NCBI GenBank assembly: GCA_965247505.1
Contig: OZ252020.1
Location: 558,001 to 622,000, forward strand
Reading direction: 5' to 3'
DNA: 64,000 bases
DNA from: CAIYRG01 sp965247505
GTDB taxonomy: Bacteria > Pseudomonadota > Alphaproteobacteria > Micropepsales > Micropepsaceae
Shown: one piece after another, positions 9,258 to 18,146 of the stretch
How positions within the stretch are numbered: position 1 is the stretch's first letter
Layout: each line of letters begins with the position of its first letter
Translations under genes and position numbers: made by a program
Notes under the pieces: model-generated
Seen by the model: only the letters and a program-made list of their open reading frames with translations
Databases searched by the model: none
What the model was told of the DNA's origin: nothing

Positions 9258-10316
9258 TCAGCGATCGAAATAGCTTTGTAGTTCAGCCGAATTGCGGGTT
9301 CGAGTCATCGCCAGCATGAGAAGAACGCGTGCCTTTTGCGCGCTTAAATTGTCCGCCTCGATGCATCCCAGCTCGAGCAGTTGGGAGTTGATTACGTAAA
9401 GCGGGACCACCCGGCCCGTGGGAACGCGTGTGCTGAGAACAACGGGGATTCCCTGCGCGCGCACCTCACGGATGGCTTCCAAAGTCCGCGAGCTTACGTG
9501 GCCCAGCCCCACACCCTCGATAACTAGCCCGTCAAGATCACCATCGGCCAAAAGCAAGCGGATCAAACGCCCGTCAGAGCCCACATACTCGCTCACGATT
9601 TCCACACGCCCGAGCCGATCGCTCTCGCGGAGCGCGATTGTCTGCCGGCGAAGCGGAGCGCGATAAAAACGCACGGCCTCGATATCGGCAACGCCGAGTG
9701 CACCGAATTCAAGAGTCCGAAACGTCTCCACGTCCAGCGTGTTGGTCTTTGTTACGTCGCGCGCGGCGTTAATTTGCCCGTTCATTACGACCAACGTACC
9801 CATTCCTATGGCCTCTTCGGACACCGCTACGCGTACAGCGTTGAGCATGTTGCGCGGTCCGTCGGTATCAAAATATGTGGGCGCGCGCTGTGCTCCAACG
9901 ACGATGACGGGCTTTTCGCTTGTCACAGCAAGATCAAGAAAATAGGCCGTCTCCTCCAACGTGTCGGTTCCATGGGTCACGACCACACCGGTGATTTCGG
10001 GCGATGCCAGCAGCTCATTCGTGCGGTTGGCGAGTGTTCGCCAAATTTCAGGGGTCATGTCCCGGCTGCCGACATTGGCAATTTGCTCCGCGCTCACGCG
10101 GGCCACTTCGCTAAGGCCGGGGACCGACGCCACGATGTCCTCGCCGCTCAGTTGCGCCTCCAACGCGCCAGTAGCTGGGTCGGTTTGGCCCGCGATGGTT
10201 CCACCTGTCGCAAGGACGACCACCCGCGGCAGCGTGTTCTGGTCTTGCCCCACTGAGACCGACGGGAGTGCAAGCCCGATGCAGAGCCAGGTCGCAATTA
10301 TCCCAAGTCTTCGCAT
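9258..10316 (-). CDS. Periplasmic type II L-asparaginase
   Basis: The frame is open to 10415; the ATG at 10316 is chosen because it opens directly into a signal peptide (MRRLGIIATWLCIGLALPS). An alternative ATG lies at 10361. The mature enzyme has both catalytic threonine motifs of the bacterial asparaginases: VVLATGGTIAG and VVTHGTDTLEETAYFL, plus the VTKTNTLDVETF segment with the lysine that assists catalysis, and GLVIEGVGLGHV. It should hydrolyse L-asparagine to aspartate and ammonia in the periplasm. The length (about 350 residues) is normal. The APC permease gene lies divergently next to it, which may link the pair in amino-acid use. Confidence 0.9.
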   Translation of the reverse strand: MRRLGIIATWLCIGLALPSVSVGQDQNTLPRVVVLATGGTIAGQTDPATGALEAQLSGEDIVASVPGLSEVARVSAEQIANVGSRDMTPEIWRTLANRTNELLASPEITGVVVTHGTDTLEETAYFLDLAVTSEKPVIVVGAQRAPTYFDTDGPRNMLNAVRVAVSEEAIGMGTLVVMNGQINAARDVTKTNTLDVETFRTLEFGALGVADIEAVRFYRAPLRRQTIALRESDRLGRVEIVSEYVGSDGRLIRLLLADGDLDGLVIEGVGLGHVSSRTLEAIREVRAQGIPVVLSTRVPTGRVVPLYVINSQLLELGCIEADNLSAQKARVLLMLAMTRTRNSAELQSYFDR

Positions 10317-10469
10317 ATTGCGCGGCCCCACGATGGGAACCAAATGTGCACGCGCTTTCATCGATCGTCCCGTTTGAGCTCCGAATAACTGACCAAGCCT
10401 AATCGAATGGTCCAATTAGAAGGTTAGATCAGAGATCGCCTTAGTGCCAGCCTCGCCACAATCAATCGC

Positions 10470-10497
10470 ATGTCCGCTTAGTGCCAAGAGCGGACAT
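10470..10497. repeat. Dispersed palindromic repeat, best copy
   Basis: A 28-base hairpin with perfect nine-base arms (ATGTCCGCT and AGCGGACAT) around the loop TAGTGCCAAG. Related copies lie at 12000, 27168, 27214, 34626, 39122/40805 (split by an IS), 40834, 43968 and 47170. All are intergenic. This copy sits between the divergent asparaginase and permease genes. Confidence 0.8.
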
Positions 10498-10664
10498 GAA
10501 AACTTACATAACCCGCGAATCAAGGTGCTTTCACCGGCACCCCCATTAGTGAGATTACACTCAGCACAATGCTGAGCTAGGCTGACGCGCTACCATTAGA
10601 ATATCCGGCAGGCACGCGGTGCGTTGGCGGTCCTGCACTATTCCTCGAACTTTTGGAGACCGCC

Positions 10665-11915
10665 ATGGCGCTACAACAGCTCAAACGCGTCTTAGGAGAA
10701 GGGTTTGCAATCGCAGCCTGTGTCGGCTGTGTCATCGGCCTCGGTATCATGCGTACGCCGGGCGAAATCGCGGCAACGATAACCGAACCCGTCACCTATA
10801 TGTCCTTGTGGATCGGTGGTGGATTGCTCGAGCTGCTCGCATTGCTCGTAATAGTCGAACTTATCGCCATGACGCCGAAATCCGGCGGCACATACGCGCT
10901 GGTTACCAGCTCCTTTGGGCCATATCCCGGTTTTATGGTTGGCTGGATTGCCTGGCTTACTGGCGGGGCCATAGCAGCACTGAAGACCGTGGTGTTGATG
11001 GAGTACTTGGCACTATTGGTGCCCGCGCTAAGCGCTTTCGCACTTCCAGGCGCATTAATAATCACCACTGCGTTTGCATGCTTCCAGATTGGGGGCGTCA
11101 GAATGGGCGCCCGGTATCACCAAATAGCCGTTTCGTGTATGGGGCTAATGATATTGGCGATCATCGCCGCCTTGTTCCTTGGAAGCGGGACCACAGCCCC
11201 CTCCAACCTTGCCTCTATAACCGAACCCGGCATCTTCGAAACTGATCTCAGCCAATTTGGCATCGTAGTCGCCGCCGTTGTGTTTACTTACTCTGGTTCA
11301 ACTTCGGTCTCGTTTTTCGGAGGTGAGATCAAAGGCAGCGGTCGCAATGCCGCACTTGGAAGCCTATATGGGCTCTGGATAGTAATCGCTCTATATTTTC
11401 TTCTAAATTTGGGCTTAGTCTACAGTCTCCCGCTGGAAAGCCTTCAGGGGCATGATCTCGCGCTCGCCGGTGCAATCGAATTCCTCCATGGTGCCGGAAC
11501 CCCGATTGTTTTCGTTGCGGTCTTCTTTCTTCTGACACACCAGAGCTTCGACTATATGCGAACACCGCGCGCCCTTTATGCAATATCGGTGGACGGAATG
11601 GGCACCGAAAGTGCAACTCCGATCACGGAAAAAGGCACCCCTTTTGGCGCGGTCCTCATCACATGGGGGTTCATCGTACTTCTTATCCTTGGTGGTGGGT
11701 TTGAGTTTCTCCTAGGTTTGTCAGCGATCCTGTACATGCTGACGAGGATCGCGCTAATAGTCGCAGTATTCTATCGGCGACGACGCGACCCGCATGCCGA
11801 GCGCCCTTACCGCGCTTGGGGATTTCCTGCGACGGGATATATCGGCGCGGCAGGCTGGGTACTCTTTACTTTATTCTTTTGTCTGACATCCCGGAGACTG
11901 CGCTGTACGGCTTAG
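10665..11915 (+). CDS. APC-family amino-acid permease with C-terminal frameshift
   Basis: Starts at ATG 10665 with GGAG six bases upstream. About 417 residues with around eleven hydrophobic helices. The first helix carries the unwound-helix motif of APC transporters (CVIGLGIMRTPGEIA), followed by TPKSGGTYALVTSSFGP. A C-terminal YRAWGFPATGYIGAAGW precedes the last helices. It ends abruptly in SRRLRCTA. Another frame, read from about 11885, gives DIPETALYGLALIAISIP and runs to a TGA at 11987-11989, which looks like the missing last helix of the family. A single-base change in or near TTATTCTTTT at 11871-11880 would account for this. It may be a real mutation or a sequencing error. Substrate is probably an amino acid, by family and by the neighbouring asparaginase. 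Confidence 0.8.
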   Translation: MALQQLKRVLGEGFAIAACVGCVIGLGIMRTPGEIAATITEPVTYMSLWIGGGLLELLALLVIVELIAMTPKSGGTYALVTSSFGPYPGFMVGWIAWLTGGAIAALKTVVLMEYLALLVPALSAFALPGALIITTAFACFQIGGVRMGARYHQIAVSCMGLMILAIIAALFLGSGTTAPSNLASITEPGIFETDLSQFGIVVAAVVFTYSGSTSVSFFGGEIKGSGRNAALGSLYGLWIVIALYFLLNLGLVYSLPLESLQGHDLALAGAIEFLHGAGTPIVFVAVFFLLTHQSFDYMRTPRALYAISVDGMGTESATPITEKGTPFGAVLITWGFIVLLILGGGFEFLLGLSAILYMLTRIALIVAVFYRRRRDPHAERPYRAWGFPATGYIGAAGWVLFTLFFCLTSRRLRCTA

Positions 11916-11999
11916 CGCTCATCGCAATATCTATTCCCACTTTTTTGTGGCTGAAATCGAGGAGACGAATAGACGTAAGCCTGGGGTGAGGTCTGTAGA

Positions 12000-12027
12000 A
12001 TGTCCACTAAGTGCCAAGAACGAACAT
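12000..12027. repeat. Dispersed palindromic repeat, degenerate copy
   Basis: A copy with mismatched arms (ATGTCCACT and ACGAACAT) around GTGCCAAG, just beyond the permease end. Confidence 0.6.
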
Positions 12028-12128
12028 TCAGCTCGTTGACCGCTTGGGCCAAGCAGAGCCGATAAGGTAACGCTGGGGCTCCCCGCTCTGGGAAAGGCTT
12101 TGCCCCGGTCAGGCCTAGTTAGCTCTTT

Positions 12129-13148
12129 CTACTGCGGCGGCGCCACGCTCGCGGTCGTTCGTGTTACCAGGTCGGACATCGTGCAGTTCCAGTCGCCTGA
12201 GACGGTCTTGTAACAATTGCCGGAGGCGTTCGCCTCGACATGCGAGACGCAGTTGGCCCCAGCATTGTCGTCGTTCTCGCGCCGGCATTCGTAGCGCACC
12301 AGATTCCCCCGAATCGGAAACACCGGAATAGCGGCGTCAATGTCGGGGAAGTAACTCGCATCGAAAGCTTCGCCTTCGCCGACTTCGCTCACCTCGACAT
12401 TCTCGAGAAGAAACAGCGAGCCGTCGGCAATGCCTTCGGCAGTGCACCTGACATGCTGCACTACCTGCGCGGGAGTCGGCCGGCCTTGCGCCGGCTCGTC
12501 GCGTGAGTCGCAGGATATTGGATCGCGCGCGTGGTAAGCCGCGCCGGCGTTAGCCTGCGGCGCGCGATAATTCCGGACTCTCTGCCCATTGTCATCGGTT
12601 TCATAGTCCAGGCGGGCGCCCACCTCATCGAGCAAAAAGAAGGATTGCGGGAAGTGTATGGGCGATGGCGCGTCCGCCGCAGCATTGCCCTCGAGGATAT
12701 AAAGGCGACCCGGGCCGCCATGTTCGGTCGGCCCGGCATGCAAGAATATCCCCGCTGCGGTGCGGCCCTGATCCGGATTCAAGAGATAGATCATATGTCC
12801 TGGAAGGCCTTCCATGACTTGCGGCCTGTCATAGGTTACCTCCCCAGACCGGTTGCGAAAGCTCTGCAATTCATGTTCGAGGGCGGCTTCAATGTCTGCC
12901 TCGCTTGCGTTCATGTAATGCACGACGGTGATGGTAAAAACACTCTCGTCTTCGGCGGCGGTAAAACGCTTCGCTGGCAGAATCGCGCCTGACGCCGCGG
13001 CATAATTCGTCTCGGTAATTTGCGGCTCCGCAGGCATGCCGACCAGGAAGAACTCATCTTGGCTGACAACCTCACGCCAGCCCTGCGCGAAGGAGGCGCT
13101 TGTGCTCAGCAGGATCAAACCCGCCGAAACAAGTCTGAGATAACGCAT
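12129..13148 (-). CDS. Secreted FPGEP-family paralog with a cysteine-rich C-terminal extension (copy C)
   Basis: 339 residues with a signal peptide (MRYLRLVSAGLILLSTSASFA) and a GGGGGA site before the ATG at 13148. The first 200 residues match the shared family pattern: WREVVSQDEFFLVGMPAEP, PAKRFTAAEDESVFTITVVHYMNAS, GEVTYDRPQ, RLYILEGNAAADAPSPIHFPQSFFLLDEVG. Unlike the other five copies it continues for about 130 residues with six to eight cysteines (HVRCTAEG, RYECRREN, GANCVSHV, GNCYKTVSGDWNCTM), probably a disulphide-bonded second domain. Function unknown. It lies upstream of, and on the same strand as, nothing obviously related except the DUF6152 gene at 13193-13570. Confidence 0.72.
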   Translation of the reverse strand: MRYLRLVSAGLILLSTSASFAQGWREVVSQDEFFLVGMPAEPQITETNYAAASGAILPAKRFTAAEDESVFTITVVHYMNASEADIEAALEHELQSFRNRSGEVTYDRPQVMEGLPGHMIYLLNPDQGRTAAGIFLHAGPTEHGGPGRLYILEGNAAADAPSPIHFPQSFFLLDEVGARLDYETDDNGQRVRNYRAPQANAGAAYHARDPISCDSRDEPAQGRPTPAQVVQHVRCTAEGIADGSLFLLENVEVSEVGEGEAFDASYFPDIDAAIPVFPIRGNLVRYECRRENDDNAGANCVSHVEANASGNCYKTVSGDWNCTMSDLVTRTTASVAPPQ

Positions 13149-13192
13149 CTGATTTTCCCCCGAACGTGTCGTGAAATAGCTAAGTTACAATT

Positions 13193-13570
13193 TCAGTCGA
13201 ACTCTTTGTCCATTGCCGTACCGTTGATACTGGTCACGAAACCCATCAGGCAGCCCGTCGACCCGTCTCTCACGAGATAGCAGCGCACGCTGACACTGTC
13301 GCCTGGCTTCAGGCTGCCGCGTTGCCAGCCGCCGCGCGTCAAGGCCGCGACGCTGCCACCCTCGAATGCCCATGGCTGCGGGTTGCCCTGCTCGTCGTCG
13401 ACCTCCATGTAAAACCAGACATGGGGGTTCGTCCAAGCGATCTCGGTGAGAGTGCCGGACATGTTTGTAAACTCGTCCAGATTGTAATTCGCATGTGAAT
13501 GATGCGCCCACGCCGGCAAGCCTAAAACGACAAAAGTTGCGGCGGCAAAGCACAGAGTCTTCAAATTCAT
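13193..13570 (-). CDS. DUF6152-family secreted protein (copy 1)
   Basis: About 125 residues from the ATG at 13570 (MNLKTLCFAAATFVVLG). The signal peptide ends at PAWA and is followed at once by the HHSHANY motif typical of the family. Next come a GTLTEIAWTNPHVWFYMEV segment and a PGDSVSVRC strand, which suggest a small beta-barrel. Four such genes lie in this window. The molecular role is unknown; the histidine cluster after the signal peptide suggests metal binding but this is inference. Its stop lies 45 bases from the start of the FPGEP-family gene on the same strand, so the two may form an operon. Confidence 0.78.
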   Translation of the reverse strand: MNLKTLCFAAATFVVLGLPAWAHHSHANYNLDEFTNMSGTLTEIAWTNPHVWFYMEVDDEQGNPQPWAFEGGSVAALTRGGWQRGSLKPGDSVSVRCYLVRDGSTGCLMGFVTSINGTAMDKEFD

Positions 13571-13961
13571 CTTGTCCTCCCGAGAAAGCATTGTTTCATT
13601 GCAAACCTCTTGGATCGCCGGAGAGTGAAGTGGCCCGGCTTTGTCAGAACCGCAGCGTGATTACGCGACCGCAGCTTTCCCCACTAAATATTCGAACCAC
13701 CTGCATTGAGAGACTATTGCATCATTGGTGGCTGATCTAGTTGGATTTAGGGGTGGATTGATGCTCGGCAATGTCTGCCTTGGGTCAAACGCCGCCATTC
13801 TATGCTGCGGCGCGAGAGTCCGCATTACCCCAGAATCCAGTCATTGGCGCCGCACCGCAATATGTCTAGTTTGTTCCAATTGTGGATCAGATACACTCAA
13901 ACATTCGCCCGCCTTGTGATAAATTCGGTGCCGGCCCTTCTCGAATTGAGGAATAACTATA
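13571..13961. other. Intergenic region with a partial repeat
   Basis: About 390 bases between divergent genes. It includes a fragment near 13852-13878 (GCACCGCAATATGTCTAGTT) that matches the segment following the palindromic repeats at 40867 and 44002. No gene was recognised. Confidence 0.4.
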
Positions 13962-14714
13962 ATGTCGATTGAGAGCCTTCGGCGATTTTGCCGTCTTAGA
14001 ACGCTCATGACGTATGCGATTCTATCTTTGTTGCCGTTCATCGCCACGGCGCAGGGCGCAGGCGATGCCCCCGCGCTGGCTCCGGGCACTCATCATTTGA
14101 CATTACTACGCACAGATGGACCCGAGATCGACTACGCGATCTCAATTCCCGATAATTATTCTGCTTCGACGCCCGTCCCTCTTATTCTTGCCTTGCACTT
14201 CGGAGGAAATCCCAACGGCGCGGGTGCTAGCGTATTGCAAATTCTGATTGGTCCGGCGCTAAGCGAACTCGGCGCCATTATCGTCGCGCCGGATTCGGTG
14301 GGGGGCAATTGGACCACTCCCGAAAACGAGGTCGCCGTGAACGCGTTGCTCGACACGGTATTGGACGATTATGCAATCGATGAGGAAAAGATTGCAGTTA
14401 CCGGCTTCAGCATGGGCGGTGCGGGCACCTGGCATTTTGCGCAGAATTATCCGGAACGCTTCAGCGCCGCAATTCCCATCGCGGGAAGACCGCCGGCATC
14501 CGCCTCCGGGTGGCAGCTTCCGGTGTTGGCTATTCATTCCCGTAACGATCAAGTCGCGCCATTTGAGCCAACTGGGGCGCGCATTGCGGAACTTCAGAAC
14601 GCCGGCATGGACGCGACGCTGATTGCGCTGGACGGCATCACGCATTACCAAACCAATCGCTTCCAATCTGCGTTGCAACAGGCCGTCCCGTGGTTAGTTG
14701 AGCATTGGGAGTAA
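13962..14714 (+). CDS. Secreted alpha/beta hydrolase (PHB-depolymerase/esterase-like)
   Basis: 250 residues with a signal peptide after a charged start (about residues 14-31, ending TAQG). The alpha/beta-hydrolase fold is visible: IPDNYSASTPVPLILALHFGG (oxyanion region), the nucleophile elbow VTGFSMGGAGTW with Ser in GFSMGG, an acid candidate in SRNDQVAP, and a His in GITHYQTNRF. The arrangement resembles secreted polyhydroxybutyrate-depolymerase or feruloyl-esterase-like enzymes. It should hydrolyse an ester, but the substrate is open. The ATG at 13962 has GAGG about ten bases upstream. It is followed by a DUF6152 gene on the same strand after a 160-base gap. Confidence 0.82.
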   Translation: MSIESLRRFCRLRTLMTYAILSLLPFIATAQGAGDAPALAPGTHHLTLLRTDGPEIDYAISIPDNYSASTPVPLILALHFGGNPNGAGASVLQILIGPALSELGAIIVAPDSVGGNWTTPENEVAVNALLDTVLDDYAIDEEKIAVTGFSMGGAGTWHFAQNYPERFSAAIPIAGRPPASASGWQLPVLAIHSRNDQVAPFEPTGARIAELQNAGMDATLIALDGITHYQTNRFQSALQQAVPWLVEHWE

Positions 14715-14875
14715 GGTTTTTGAAGGATGGACGCCGCTTCGATATCGGTTTGACTATGTACCGAAGCCACGCGGCAAACCATTATGGGCCCGGCAGGGCT
14801 GGAAGTGTTGTTGTCCCGTAGTTGGGACGATTACATAAATCGGGTATAGTCAGCGATAATGGACGGGAGGCTATT

Positions 14876-15247
14876 TTGAGATCACGGATTCTTATGGCGG
14901 CGGGAGCGTTTGCCCTTGGGCTCACTCTGCCGGCTGCGGCCCATCACAGCCACGCGATGTACGATGTGGATTTAAACGTCACTCTCGAAGGGACTGTAAC
15001 GGAATTCCAATGGATCAACCCACATAGCTGGCTCTACATTTCCGTCACGAACGAAACAGGCGAGTCAGAGGTGTGGGCATTGGAAACGCGAACGCCTTGG
15101 GAGCTTGCTGAACAGGGATTGGGGCCAGACTCGTTACAAGCGGGCGACGAGGTATCCGTCTCCCTTAAACCGCTGAGGCGCGGCATTCGCGGAGGCCAGC
15201 TGACCAGCGTGACAATGTCTGACGGTCGGGAATTCGCCGTCGAGTGA
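14876..15247 (+). CDS. DUF6152-family secreted protein (copy 2)
   Basis: A TTG at 14876 is chosen as start since GGGAGG lies a few bases upstream and a signal peptide follows directly (RSRILMAAGAFALGL). The mature protein begins with the HHSHAMYD motif and has EGTVTEFQWINPHSWLYISV and DEVSVSLKP. It ends convergently with the next gene, 19 bases away. The role is unknown. The four DUF6152 proteins share the histidine motif and the INPHSWL motif but differ elsewhere. Confidence 0.76.
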   Translation: MRSRILMAAGAFALGLTLPAAAHHSHAMYDVDLNVTLEGTVTEFQWINPHSWLYISVTNETGESEVWALETRTPWELAEQGLGPDSLQAGDEVSVSLKPLRRGIRGGQLTSVTMSDGREFAVE

Positions 15248-15266
15248 CATCAGCGATTTCGGCAGA

Positions 15267-15875
15267 TTATTGTTCCTGTTGCTGGAGCTGCCGCTGTTGC
15301 TCTTCATAGGCGCGTTGGCGCGCAAGACGATCCGGATTTTGGCCGGCGCCGTTGGGACGGCTACCATCTGCATTATAGATGCCCAATGATTGCTGAAATT
15401 GCACAGGGTGCGCGGCATTCGGCGGAACGCTTCCGCGGATTATGTAAAGACGTTCGTTGAAGAAATATATTGTCGAGAGAACCTGCCGGTCATCGGCTTC
15501 AACAATAAAAAATTGCACGCCGTAAACTTCATCCAGATCGCCAAAAACCTCATGGACAACCTCACCACTGGCACGCACTGCGTCGGCGGACTGGACAATT
15601 GCAACATGCTGCTCGTTTAAATGTTCCGCGTAGTCGACGACCGTCACTGAATATTGGGAGTCTCCCTCCAACGCGGTAAACACGTGTGCGGGAAGTGTTT
15701 CGCCCGCAGGCGAAACATACTCGATGTCCTCAGCAATGGGCTCGACCGGAAAATTTATACAAAATCCCAATTCCGGCTTCCGATATTCGACCCAGTTTTG
15801 CGCCGCCGCGCTCTCAAACGCCAAAACGCCGACGGCCAGACAGGCATAGCTCGCCACCCTCTTCACAAAACGCAT
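15267..15875 (-). CDS. Secreted FPGEP-family paralog (copy D)
   Basis: Starts at ATG 15875 (MRFVKRVASYACLAVGVLAF) with GGAGGACAAC upstream; the frame is open a little further. The family pattern is present: NWVEYRKPELGFCINFPVEP, PAHVFTALEGDSQYSVTVVDYAEH, GEVVHEVFGD, RLYIIRGSVPPNAAHPVQFQQSLGIYNADG. It ends in a glutamine-rich tail (EEQQRQLQQQEQ) absent from the others. No known domain. It is convergent with the DUF6152 gene 14876-15247. Confidence 0.72.
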   Translation of the reverse strand: MRFVKRVASYACLAVGVLAFESAAAQNWVEYRKPELGFCINFPVEPIAEDIEYVSPAGETLPAHVFTALEGDSQYSVTVVDYAEHLNEQHVAIVQSADAVRASGEVVHEVFGDLDEVYGVQFFIVEADDRQVLSTIYFFNERLYIIRGSVPPNAAHPVQFQQSLGIYNADGSRPNGAGQNPDRLARQRAYEEQQRQLQQQEQ

Positions 15876-16109
15876 TGTTGTCCTCCCAATGGCCCACATC
15901 TCTAAGTTTGCCACATGGCTGTTAGGGTAAGCTACCGGCCGCCGGTCGCATCGGCGCCGCGCAAAGTGAACGCGACTATATCACTGGTTGCAGAATATAT
16001 TCAGAACACAATGAAACGCCAGACACTCATTGCAGGGCTTCTCACCAATAAATTGGACATTTGGCTGTTGCCAGCGACTTGACTGGCGAAACCCGGGGCA
16101 ATGATTGTT

Positions 16110-16890
16110 CCTTGCCTATCCGGTTTACACCCACACCCACTAGGGCTAGAATGGGCGCAAACTGGATATAGGGGAGCGCGCCATGGATGTTCTCGACCGC
16201 GCCGATCTCCCATTCCCGCATTCGCTACCCGAGTTCCAGCGACTTTTCCCCGATGATGCGGCCTGCGCCGCCTACCTGGAGAAAGCCCGCTGGGGAGACG
16301 GCTTTGCCTGCCCGCACTGCGGCACGGCGGGAGAGCCGTTCCACTTTGAAAACCGCCCTGGCGTCCTGCGCTGCCGCAAGTGCCGCCAGAACACCGGGCT
16401 GACGGTGGGAACAGTGATGGGGCGTAGCCACACTCCGCTGAACGTCTGGTTCTGGGCCGCTTATCTGGTCGCCAGTCAGACGCCCGGCATGTCCGCCGTG
16501 CAGTTTCAGCGGCAACTTGGTCTTTCGCGCTACGAGACGGCCTTTCAAATTCTCCACAAGCTCCGCTCGGGCATGGTGCGGCCCAACCAAGACAGGATCG
16601 GTGGACAGCCCAAGAACCATGTTGAGGTGGACGAAACCTGGGTTGGCGGGCGAACGCGTGGGGAAGGCCGTGGTGTTCACCACAAGGTTCCCGTCTCCTG
16701 TGCCATCGAGGTGCGTCATCGAAAGCCGGGCACCAAGCTCGACAACCGGAAAGACGGACACTATGCCGGACGCGTTCGGCTCGCCGTCGTGCTCGACCGT
16801 AGCGCCGAGTCGCTCTGTGGGTTCGTCGAGAGCACCGTCGCGCCGGGATCGCTGATCGTTACTGACGATTGGAGCGGCTATGCTGGCCTC
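16110..16890 (+). mobile_element. IS1595-family element, right part missing
   Basis: Begins with the same terminal sequence (CCTTGCCTATCCGGTTTAC) as the complete copy at 45427-46533 and is almost identical to it up to 16890. There the sequence switches abruptly to the end of an IS3 element. The missing right third is not found on the other side of the IS3, so the copy is truncated. Confidence 0.85.
16183..16890 (+). pseudogene. IS1595-family transposase, 3' end lost
   Basis: Starts MDVLDRADLPFPHS. The N-terminal zinc ribbon is intact (CPHCG then CRKC), as is the first part of the DDE nuclease (HVEVDETWVGGRTRG, and the VTDDWSGYAGL motif with the second acid). After DDWSGYAGL the native frame ends at the IS3 junction and reads into foreign sequence. 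The complete copy at 45441-46460 continues for about 100 more residues with the last catalytic region. The copies differ at a few residues (CPHCG versus CLHCG, VTDD versus VNDD). It cannot make a working transposase. Confidence 0.88.
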
Positions 16891-16919
16891 TGGACCCATC
16901 CAGGAAAAGTGGAGGCGCC

Positions 16920-17792
16920 CTACACCGTTTGCATTGCTTCTGCCTCGAATTTGACGGGGCTTGTGAAGTCCAGCGTCGAGTGCCGACGGACTGGATTATA
17001 GAACCCGTCGATGTATCCGGCTATGGCAGTTTCAGCTTGGCTTCTTGACATGAACACAGTCCTCCAGATCAGTTCTGACTTGATGGTTTTGAAGAAGGTC
17101 TCGACGACGGCGTTATCATAGCAATTTCCCTTACCGCTCATTGAGGCGAGGAAACCGAGTTCACCGAGGCGCGCCTGGTATGCGTCTGAGCAGTACTGGC
17201 TTCCCCGATCGCTATGGTGGATCACACCGGCGCCAGGTTGGCGCAGCCCGATAGCACGGTTAAGCGCCCTGAGCGGCAGGTCGCTGGTCATGCGAGCGCC
17301 CACGGCCCAGCCGATGACGCGCCGGGAGTAGAGGTCGAGCATGACGGCCAGGTACAGCCAGCCCTGTGCCGTCCAGATATAGCTGATGTCGGCAGCCCAT
17401 TTCTCGTTGGGTGCCTCGGCGGAGAAGTTCTGGTCGAGAAGGTTCGATGCGACGGCCTTGTTGTGCTGGCTGTCCGTCGTCTTTTTGAACTTCTGTTTCC
17501 GTTTTGGAGACAACCCATTTCCCCGCATCAGCCGAGCCACCCTATGGCGTCCAACCTCGATCCCATTCTCGGCAAGCTCGTGATGGACCCGCTCTGCACC
17601 GTAGCTCTCGCGGCTGCGCCGAAAGGCTGCCCGGACATGGGCGAGTAGAACCATGTCATCGAGCTGTCGCTGGCTTGGGCCGCGATTGCGCCAAGCGTAG
17701 AAGCCTGAGACGCTGACCTGCAGCAGTCTGCACAGGCGGAATATCGGCATCGCCAACCTGGCCCTCTCCGCGTCGATGAACCGGAACCTCAT
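16920..17792 (-). CDS. IS3-family transposase OrfB (DDE integrase)
   Basis: 290 residues with an N-terminal HTH_21-type region (SYGAERVHHELAENG) and the rve integrase core. The catalytic residues lie in EKWAADISYIWT, GVIHHSDRGSQY and NAVVETFFKTIKSELI, with the YIDGFYNPVRRHSTLDFTSP tail typical of the family. The start overlaps the orfA stop as ATGA, so translation is coupled or produced by programmed frameshifting, as is known for IS3 elements. The gene looks intact. Confidence 0.93.
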   Translation of the reverse strand: MRFRFIDAERARLAMPIFRLCRLLQVSVSGFYAWRNRGPSQRQLDDMVLLAHVRAAFRRSRESYGAERVHHELAENGIEVGRHRVARLMRGNGLSPKRKQKFKKTTDSQHNKAVASNLLDQNFSAEAPNEKWAADISYIWTAQGWLYLAVMLDLYSRRVIGWAVGARMTSDLPLRALNRAIGLRQPGAGVIHHSDRGSQYCSDAYQARLGELGFLASMSGKGNCYDNAVVETFFKTIKSELIWRTVFMSRSQAETAIAGYIDGFYNPVRRHSTLDFTSPVKFEAEAMQTV

Positions 17793-18085
17793 TGACTTTC
17801 CCTGGCGAAGAAGGCCAGCGCTTTTTTTAGGAGATCACGTTCCTGACGGGCCAGATCACGCTCTCGGCGTAGGCGGGTAATCTCCTTCGCTGCATCCTCA
17901 TGCGGACCGGAAAGCAAATCCTCCTCACGCAATTCTGCGACCCAGCGGCCGAGCGCGCTGACGCTGATCCCAAGATCTCCTGCTATCTGCCGCTGCCTGC
18001 GCCCGCTCGTCTGTAAAAGACGGACGGCTTCTTCCTTGAAGGCCCGATCAAACCGCCGGCCCTTGTTCCCATTCTGCTTCGACAT
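17789..18085 (-). CDS. IS3-family transposase OrfA (helix-turn-helix)
   Basis: About 98 residues. The ATG at 18085 has a perfect AGGAGG upstream. The N-terminal HTH (RAFKEEAVRLLQTSG then IAGDLGISVSALGRWV) binds the element's ends. The C-terminal half is a leucine-heptad coiled coil (ITRLRRERDLARQERDLLKKAL). It is intact and followed by orfB with a four-base overlap. Confidence 0.92.
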   Translation of the reverse strand: MSKQNGNKGRRFDRAFKEEAVRLLQTSGRRQRQIAGDLGISVSALGRWVAELREEDLLSGPHEDAAKEITRLRRERDLARQERDLLKKALAFFARESQ

Positions 18086-18146
18086 TTGCACCTCCTGCGA
18101 TCAAAATCCTATCGCAGGACGTCTCCACTTTCGTCAGCAGGGTCCA

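Larger units (their letters stand above)
16891..18146 (-). mobile_element. IS3-family insertion sequence, complete
   Basis: The ends are imperfect inverted repeats: both start TGGACCC and share AAAGTGGAG after an eight-base mismatch block. It holds orfA and orfB in the usual overlapping order. There is no matching target duplication: the left flank is IS1595 sequence (CTGGCCTC) and the right flank is a ligase gene (GCGATCAC). The element therefore marks a deletion or recombination junction rather than a simple insertion. Confidence 0.85.

Noticed and set aside
16225..16899. Minus-strand frame opposite the IS1595 transposase
   Set aside because: The plus strand encodes an obvious transposase that is repeated at 45441; the reverse frame is a shadow.
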